From Thermoleophilia bacterium (GTDB lineage: Bacteria; Actinomycetota; Thermoleophilia; BMS3ABIN01): a stretch of 36,745 bases of DNA. A program made the translations under genes and the position numbers. The stretch covers positions 1-36,745 of the forward strand of contig JAGVMV010000042.1 of assembly GCA_020053595.1 (NCBI GenBank), given 5' to 3'. The first letter of the stretch is position 1, and every line of letters starts with the position of its first letter. Of this stretch, positions 32,264 to 36,745 are shown one piece after another. The notes beneath the pieces were generated by a model. The model was not told the DNA's origin, did not search any database, and saw only the letters and a list, made by a program, of their open reading frames with translations.

Positions 32264-32307
32264 CCTTGCAATTATGGAGTATTATTCCATTAATTGCAAG
32301 GATGATA
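32258..32307. repeat. Perfect 17-bp inverted repeat over the start codon of the DUF4143 gene
   Basis: TATCATCCTTGCAATTA (32258-32274) and its exact reverse complement (32291-32307) are separated by 16 bp. With one unpaired base the pairing continues inward through TGGA/TCCA (to about 22 pairs). The start codon and the AAGG before it both lie in one arm. It may be an operator, a translation-blocking hairpin or the trace of an inserted element. Confidence 0.8.
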
Positions 32308-32330
32308 TCGTGGAAATAGGATCCGCGGAA

Positions 32331-32564
32331 CTATTCTCCCGTACGAAGAGGCCGGATAGACCCGAGCTCTTTAGCCTCGGCTTGTCTGACTTTATATAAG
32401 TCCCAACGGAGCTGAAGATTCATCCAGAAGTCCTCGGACATGCCAAAATACCTGGCGAGGCGCAGCGCCGTACTCGGGGTTATCCCTCGACGCTTGTTGA
32501 CTATTTCATTGACACGTTGATATGGAACATGAATGGAAGTGGCCAGTTTCTTTGTTGCTATCAT
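32331..32564 (-). CDS. HigA-like antitoxin, N-terminally shortened and without partner
   Basis: 77 aa matching the second half of the HigA family: VPYQRVNEIVNKRRGITPSTALRLARYFGMSEDFWMNLQLRWDLYKV. The first 20-25 residues of the family (HPGEILxEEFL) are absent. The sequence upstream of ATG 32564 does not supply them in any frame that I can see. No HigB-like gene lies on either side. It may still bind DNA, or it may be a remnant of an addiction module. It differs from the intact HigA at 2345-2632. Confidence 0.65.
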   Translation of the reverse strand: MIATKKLATSIHVPYQRVNEIVNKRRGITPSTALRLARYFGMSEDFWMNLQLRWDLYKVRQAEAKELGSIRPLRTGE

Positions 32565-32712
32565 TGTTGTTCATTTACCTGACTAACCAGTAGATTCGAT
32601 ATTGTCAGTCAGAGTATTGGCCCGGCGCGATTAGCGACCAGGGCTTCAATGTTTTAGAATCTGCAGGATGCTAATAATGGGGTCACCGTAATGAACGGAT
32701 GAAATTAAGGTC

Positions 32713-33921
32713 ATGCCAATAATCGTACAAAAATACGGCGGCACTTCCGTGAGCGGCACGGAGCGGATCAAGAACGTGGCGCGGCGGCTTTGCTCGGCGC
32801 AGGACGAGGGCCACCAGGTGGTGGCCGTGGTCAGCGCCATGGGTGATTCAACCGACGAGCTGCTGAAGATGGCCCACGATATCTCCGCCGACCCGCCCGA
32901 GCGCGAACTGGACATGCTGCTCTCCACCGGGGAGCGCATCAGCGTGGCGCTGCTGGCCATGGCCATCCATGAGATGGGCCATGAGGCGATATCGCTCAGC
33001 GGCCGCCAGGCGGGCATCCAGACCAACACGGTTTTTACCAAGGCGCGCATCACCGGTGTCGAGACCGGCCGCTTAAACGAGGAACTTAACAGTGGTAAGA
33101 TTGTGCTCGTCGCCGGTTTCCAGGGAGTGTCCGTGGATGAGGACATCACCACCCTGGGACGCGGCGGTTCCGACACCACCGCGGTGGCCATCGCCGCCGC
33201 CCTGGACGCGGAAGAGTGCGAGATTTACACCGACGTGGATGGGGTATATACCGCTGACCCGCGCGTGGTCGGGCTGGCGCGCAAACTCGACACCGTCTCT
33301 TACCAGGAGATGCTGGAGATGGCGGCGACCGGGTCCGAAGTCCTGATGTTGCGCTCGGTGGAGTACGCGCAAAAGTACGCAGTTCCACTACATGTCCGTA
33401 GCAGTTTTACCGAAGAGGCCGGTACCTGGGTCAGAGAGGGAGATGAGACCATGGAAAAAGCAGTCGTCCGCACCATAGCCCATTCGACCGACGAGTCCAA
33501 GCTTACCCTGTTGAGAGTGCCGGACCGTCCCGGCGTCGCGGCCACTGTCTTCGGCGAGCTGGCCGAGGCCAACGTCAACGTGGACATGATCATCCAGAAC
33601 GTCAGCGAGCAGGGAACCACTGACATCTCCTTCACCGTGGTGCAGGCGGACCTGCCGGCGGCGCAACAGGCGCTGGACAAGGTCTGTGATGAACTCGGCG
33701 TGGCCTATGTCATCGGCGAGCAGATGGGCAAGGTCTCGATCATCGGCGCCGGCATGAAGAGCTACCCCGGCGTCGCCGCCAAGATGTTCAAGACGATGGC
33801 GGACGAGGGTGTCAATATCGAGATGATCAGCACCTCCTCGATCAAGGTAAGCTGCGTGATCGAGCGCGACCAGGTGGAGAAGGCAGTGAGAGCGCTGCAC
33901 TCGGCTTTTAATCTGGAATAA
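32713..33921 (+). CDS. lysC: Aspartate kinase
   Basis: 402 aa. It phosphorylates aspartate to aspartyl-4-phosphate, the first step toward lysine, threonine, methionine and diaminopimelate. The kinase domain shows VQKYGGTSV (5-13), the [14 protein letters not shown] stretch and [18 protein letters not shown] (about 150-167). Two ACT domains follow (about 265-335 and 345-402; [25 protein letters not shown] and [29 protein letters not shown]), which bind amino acids for feedback control. The ribosome site is weak. The gene is followed with no gap by asd. Length and layout match class II aspartate kinases. Confidence 0.95.
   Translation: MPIIVQKYGGTSVSGTERIKNVARRLCSAQDEGHQVVAVVSAMGDSTDELLKMAHDISADPPERELDMLLSTGERISVALLAMAIHEMGHEAISLSGRQAGIQTNTVFTKARITGVETGRLNEELNSGKIVLVAGFQGVSVDEDITTLGRGGSDTTAVAIAAALDAEECEIYTDVDGVYTADPRVVGLARKLDTVSYQEMLEMAATGSEVLMLRSVEYAQKYAVPLHVRSSFTEEAGTWVREGDETMEKAVVRTIAHSTDESKLTLLRVPDRPGVAATVFGELAEANVNVDMIIQNVSEQGTTDISFTVVQADLPAAQQALDKVCDELGVAYVIGEQMGKVSIIGAGMKSYPGVAAKMFKTMADEGVNIEMISTSSIKVSCVIERDQVEKAVRALHSAFNLE
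33451..33921 (+). CDS. Possible separately translated beta subunit inside lysC
   Basis: ATG 33451 is in frame with lysC, follows AGAGGGAG at 8 bases and starts the ACT-domain half (156 aa, [12 protein letters not shown]). In Corynebacterium and Bacillus an in-frame internal start gives a regulatory beta subunit of similar extent. The ribosome site here is better than that of lysC itself. The existence of a separate protein is an inference. Confidence 0.4.
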   Translation: MEKAVVRTIAHSTDESKLTLLRVPDRPGVAATVFGELAEANVNVDMIIQNVSEQGTTDISFTVVQADLPAAQQALDKVCDELGVAYVIGEQMGKVSIIGAGMKSYPGVAAKMFKTMADEGVNIEMISTSSIKVSCVIERDQVEKAVRALHSAFNLE

Positions 33922-34941
33922 ATGGCAAACGCATACAACATAGCGGTAGTCGGCGCTACTGGAGCGGTGGGCGGTGTCATGCTCAAGCTGCTGGAGGAGC
34001 GCAACTTCCCGGTGAAGGAAATACGGGCACTGGCCTCTGAGCGCTCAGTCGGTCAGACCGTTCCTTTTGACGGTGTTGACATCGAGGTCGAGGAGCTGAC
34101 CCCTGACAGTTTCGAAGGGGTGCAGATCGCGCTGTTCTCCGCCGGCGGCGCCCGCAGCAAGGAGTTCGCACCGGCGGCAGTCGCGGCTGGCGCCGTGGTA
34201 ATTGACAACTCGAGCGCCTTCCGCCAGGAGCCGAACGTGCCCCTGGTAGTGCCCGAGGTCAATCCCGAGGACGTCAAGTGGCATGAGGGCATCATCGCCA
34301 ATCCCAACTGCTCTACCATCCAGATGGTGGTGGCGCTTAAGCCTATTTACGACGCCGTCGGCATCGATCGGATCATCGTGACCACTTTCCAGTCGGTCTC
34401 TGGAACGGGGAACAAGGCTATCGAGGAGCTGTTCAGCCAGTCGGAAGCCATGCTGAAGTCGGGTGAAGCGGAGGTCAACGTCTATCCGCACCGGATCGCC
34501 TTCAACGTCATCCCGCATATCGAACATTTCCACGACAACGGCTACTCCAACGAGGAAGTGAAGATGGTCAACGAGACCAGGAAGATCTTCAGTGACCCGG
34601 AGATCGGCCTGACCGCCACCTGCGTGCGGGTACCGGTCTACAACGCCCACAGTGAAGCAATTAATATCCAGACTACGCGGCCGATCAGCGTCGATGAAGT
34701 CAGGCGGCTGATGCTGTCCGCGCCCGGTGTGATCCTGCTTGATGACCCCTCGGCCAATGAATACCCCATGCCGCTCACGGCCGAAGGCACTGACTCGGTC
34801 TATGTGGGTCGCATCCGCGCCGACGAGTCGGCGGAGAACTCGCTTAACCTCTGGGTGGTCAGCGACAATCTCCGGAAGGGCGCCGCCACCAACGCCATCC
34901 AGATCGCTGAACTGCTGGTCAGTGGAGGCATGCTCGAATAG
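33922..34941 (+). CDS. asd: Aspartate-semialdehyde dehydrogenase
   Basis: 339 aa. It reduces aspartyl-4-phosphate to aspartate semialdehyde with NADPH. Seen are the nucleotide-binding VVGATGAVGGVM (9-20), the active-site Cys130 in NPNCSTIQ and His243 in VYNAHSEA. Length is normal for the family. The ATG directly follows the lysC stop codon, so the two steps are made together; ribosome reinitiation is likely because no separate strong site is visible. Confidence 0.96.
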   Translation: MANAYNIAVVGATGAVGGVMLKLLEERNFPVKEIRALASERSVGQTVPFDGVDIEVEELTPDSFEGVQIALFSAGGARSKEFAPAAVAAGAVVIDNSSAFRQEPNVPLVVPEVNPEDVKWHEGIIANPNCSTIQMVVALKPIYDAVGIDRIIVTTFQSVSGTGNKAIEELFSQSEAMLKSGEAEVNVYPHRIAFNVIPHIEHFHDNGYSNEEVKMVNETRKIFSDPEIGLTATCVRVPVYNAHSEAINIQTTRPISVDEVRRLMLSAPGVILLDDPSANEYPMPLTAEGTDSVYVGRIRADESAENSLNLWVVSDNLRKGAATNAIQIAELLVSGGMLE

Positions 34942-35012
34942 CGAGGCGGCTGGCCGACGGCACTTGACGTAAGTTTAGCCAAGCGGCTGGCCGCAACCGG
35001 ATTATCCCGTTC

Positions 35013-35192
35013 CTACCCCTGTAGCTCCCCGTTCATCGCCCACTGGTCCTTCGGCACGTCACGGAAGACGATCCAGACATGCTCTTTCGGAGTGCCGGCG
35101 ATCTCCACAAATGCCTCGGTAATTTTATCAACCAGTGCTTCCTTCTGTTCGCGGCTGCGTCCCTCGTATAATTTTACTTCTACGAACGGCAT
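35013..35192 (-). CDS. 4-oxalocrotonate tautomerase-like small enzyme
   Basis: A 59-aa protein that starts MPFVEVKLYEGRS, so Pro2 becomes the N-terminal catalytic proline after methionine removal. EQKEALVDKITEAF and a late strand VWIVFRDVPKDQW complete the 4-OT pattern. Such proteins are hexameric tautomerases; the natural substrate here is unknown. GGAAGG lies 5 bases before the ATG. It follows thioredoxin by 31 bases and probably shares its transcript. Confidence 0.85.
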   Translation of the reverse strand: MPFVEVKLYEGRSREQKEALVDKITEAFVEIAGTPKEHVWIVFRDVPKDQWAMNGELQG

Positions 35193-35223
35193 GGCTTCCT
35201 TCCCTGGTTAAGGTTTCCCGGCG

Positions 35224-35556
35224 TCATGAACCGAGCCAGGGAGCGAGTTCTTCCAGAAGCTTCTTTTTCGGCAGGGCGCCGATCAGCTTCTTCTTCACCT
35301 CGCCACCCTCGAACAGGAACAGGGTCGGGATGCTGAGGACGTCGTATTTGCTCGCCGTCAGCTGGTTGGAATCGACATTGAGCTTCTTCACCTGGACTTT
35401 GCCTTCGTAATCGTCGGCGATCTCGTCCAGGATCGGCGCCATGGTCCGGCAGGGTCCGCACCAGGGGGCCCAGAAATCAACCAGGATCGGGCTGGCGGAC
35501 TTGAGAACGTCCGCCTCAAAACTTGCGTCGGTAACTTCGACAACCTTGTCGCTCAC
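35224..35556 (-). CDS. trxA: Thioredoxin
   Basis: 110 aa with the full thioredoxin fold. The redox pair is Cys33/Cys36 in FWAPWCGPCR, and the cis-proline lies in SIPTLFLFEGG. It reduces protein disulfides in the cytoplasm and is recharged by the reductase encoded upstream. The start is GTG at 35556 with GGAGG four bases before it. A good promoter-like sequence lies just upstream, so it may be expressed apart from trxB. Confidence 0.95.
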   Translation of the reverse strand: MSDKVVEVTDASFEADVLKSASPILVDFWAPWCGPCRTMAPILDEIADDYEGKVQVKKLNVDSNQLTASKYDVLSIPTLFLFEGGEVKKKLIGALPKKKLLEELAPWLGS

Positions 35557-35611
35557 TCTTCCTCCTTCAGGGGGTGGGGAAGCAAAAACATCCGCTAAAA
35601 ACTTTGGCGGT

Positions 35612-35639
35612 ATTATAGCTCAGCCGGCGGAATTTGTAA
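35612..35639 (-). promoter_or_regulatory. Candidate trxA promoter
   Basis: TTACAA (35639-35634), a 16-base spacer and a perfect TATAAT (35617-35612) lie about 56 bases before the trxA start, in the 145-bp gap after trxB. Confidence 0.5.
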
Positions 35640-35701
35640 CTATCCGGTCTTGCAGACTGGAGAGAGCTTGCCGGGATAATCCAGCATTGCCTGCCTGAGC
35701 T

Positions 35702-36625
35702 TCAGACTTCCTCAATGTACCGTTCCGCCTCGACAGCCGCCAGGGCGCCCTCACCCACGGCCACCGCTACCTGTTTGAGCAGGTTGGCGCGGCAGTCGCC
35801 GGCGGCGAATATGCCTGGCACGCTGGACTGCAAACGCTCGTCGGTGATGATGAAGTCCCGGCTGTCCATGTCGAGGATACCGCCGCAGAAGACAGTGTTG
35901 GGGATAGTACCTATGTAGAAAAAGACCCCGTCCACCGGCCGGCTGCCGCGCTCGCCGGTGTTCTTGTTCTCCAGCACGATCTCCTCGACCTTGCCGGTGC
36001 CGAGAATCTTCTTCAGGTGGGAATCCCAGATGACCTCGACCTTGTCGTTGGCGGCGGCCCGTTCCTGGAGGATCTTGTCGGCGCGCAGCTCATCGCGGCG
36101 ATGGACTATATAGACTTTGCTGGCGAATCTGGTCAAAAAGATCGCCTCCTCCACCGCCGAGTTGCCGCCGCCGATGACGGCCACGACCTTGTCGCGGTAG
36201 AATGCGCCGTCGCAGGTGGCGCAGTAGGAGACGCCGCGGCCGCGAAGCTCTTCCTCGCCGGGGATGCCCAGTGCCTTCGGCTCGGAACCGCTGGCGATGA
36301 TGATGGCTTTGGCGGTAAAGGAGTCGTCCTCGGTCCTGATTATGCGGTTTTCACCCTCGACCTCGATGGTGGCCACCGGCGTGATCTCGCGGAGTTCAGC
36401 CCCGAACTCGACTGCCTGCTGCTTCATCAGCTCCATGAGCTGGAAGCCGCCGACACCCTCGGGAAAACCGGGATAGTTCTCGATCAGGTCGGTGGTCGCC
36501 GCCTGGCCGCCAAAGGTGGCCTTCTCGAGGATGAGCGTTTTCAGGCGCGCCCGGCCGGTGTAGAGCCCGGCGGTGAGGCCGGCCGGCCCGGCGCCGATGA
36601 TGATCACATCGTATGTTTCCGTCAT
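35702..36625 (-). CDS. trxB: Thioredoxin reductase
   Basis: 307 aa, the low-molecular-weight bacterial type. The FAD site is IIGAGPAGLTAGLYTGRA (9-26), the redox pair is Cys135/Cys138 in SYCATCDG, the NADPH site is VIGGGNSAVEEA (about 150-161), and a second FAD contact is GIFAAGDCR near the C-terminus. It passes electrons from NADPH to thioredoxin. The ATG is at 36625; the ribosome site is weak. The thioredoxin and tautomerase genes follow on the same strand. Confidence 0.96.
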   Translation of the reverse strand: MTETYDVIIIGAGPAGLTAGLYTGRARLKTLILEKATFGGQAATTDLIENYPGFPEGVGGFQLMELMKQQAVEFGAELREITPVATIEVEGENRIIRTEDDSFTAKAIIIASGSEPKALGIPGEEELRGRGVSYCATCDGAFYRDKVVAVIGGGNSAVEEAIFLTRFASKVYIVHRRDELRADKILQERAAANDKVEVIWDSHLKKILGTGKVEEIVLENKNTGERGSRPVDGVFFYIGTIPNTVFCGGILDMDSRDFIITDERLQSSVPGIFAAGDCRANLLKQVAVAVGEGALAAVEAERYIEEV

Positions 36626-36745
36626 TGAAGAGCCTTCCCTTGTATGCCTGAACCAGGATTCTATCAGATAGCCGCCGGTTTTTTAGATGCCTGATGCTCC
36701 GGGGGGGATTCATAAACAGGAAGACAAGGGGGGCGGCGCCTGCGG

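Noticed and set aside
34946-34993. Two copies of GCGGCTGGCCG between asd and the tautomerase gene
   Set aside because: The copies are short, GC-rich and without a T-run; chance is likely in this composition.
1-36745. CRISPR arrays, insertion sequences, phage genes and replication origins
   Set aside because: No regularly spaced repeats, transposase, integrase, structural phage genes or DnaA-box clusters were seen on either strand.

Overview
The window looks like a chromosomal segment of a deep-branching, probably anaerobic or facultative, high-GC actinobacterium. This is inferred from gene content, not from a marker gene. The evidence is a fused PafB-PafC type WYL regulator, an AddAB-type helicase-nuclease, a 48-residue basic protein of a kind I recall from actinobacteria, frequent TTG and GTG starts, and a four-subunit pyruvate-type ferredoxin oxidoreductase. 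Most of the window is ordinary housekeeping DNA. Accessory patches sit at 1.8-3.0 kb, 4.9-5.5 kb, 23.6-26.9 kb and 31.1-32.6 kb.

Layout. 0.1-1.8 kb: SulP transporter (-). 2.1-2.9 kb: HigB-HigA toxin-antitoxin pair with a DUF2283 gene (-). 3.1-4.7 kb: two zinc-ribbon, single-span membrane proteins (-). 4.7-5.6 kb: a decayed patch with a class II tRNA-like remnant, a TIR-domain fragment and an intact tRNA-Thr(CGU). 5.7-6.8 kb: a glycosyltransferase flanked by two copies of a 23-bp repeat. 6.8-11.6 kb: a very large PocR-like/GAF/PAS hybrid histidine kinase. 11.9-12.4 kb: a YbaK-type deacylase. 12.4-19.3 kb: addA, addB and a 48-aa gene (-), divergent from the WYL regulator (19.5-21.6 kb, +). This pairs a probable DNA-damage regulator with a recombination nuclease.

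21.9-23.5 kb: a secreted seven-repeat beta-propeller protein. 23.6-26.9 kb (-) is the most interesting region. It holds an HPr-kinase-like ATPase, a PqqD-like peptide-binding protein and a radical SAM/SPASM enzyme in overlapping genes, then an S24/S26 signal peptidase. Between the radical SAM gene and the peptidase there is a 50-aa ORF at 24315-24467 with five cysteines in its second half. It has its own promoter-like sequence, a ribosome binding site and a strong terminator. I propose it as the precursor of a modified peptide (RiPP), with the neighbours as binding, modifying, kinase-like and processing proteins. It resembles cassettes such as SynChlorMet in gene content, but I cannot assign it to a known family.

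27.0-31.1 kb: a DUF4328 membrane protein (-), then porG-porD-porA-porB (+) behind a structured leader that carries its own terminator, followed by a strong terminator at the operon end. 31.1-32.6 kb: a DUF4143 ATPase whose start codon lies in a long perfect inverted repeat, and an N-terminally shortened HigA-like gene. 32.7-34.9 kb: aspartate kinase and aspartate-semialdehyde dehydrogenase, which begin the aspartate-family amino acid pathway. 35.0-36.6 kb (-): thioredoxin reductase, thioredoxin and a 59-aa 4-oxalocrotonate tautomerase-like protein.
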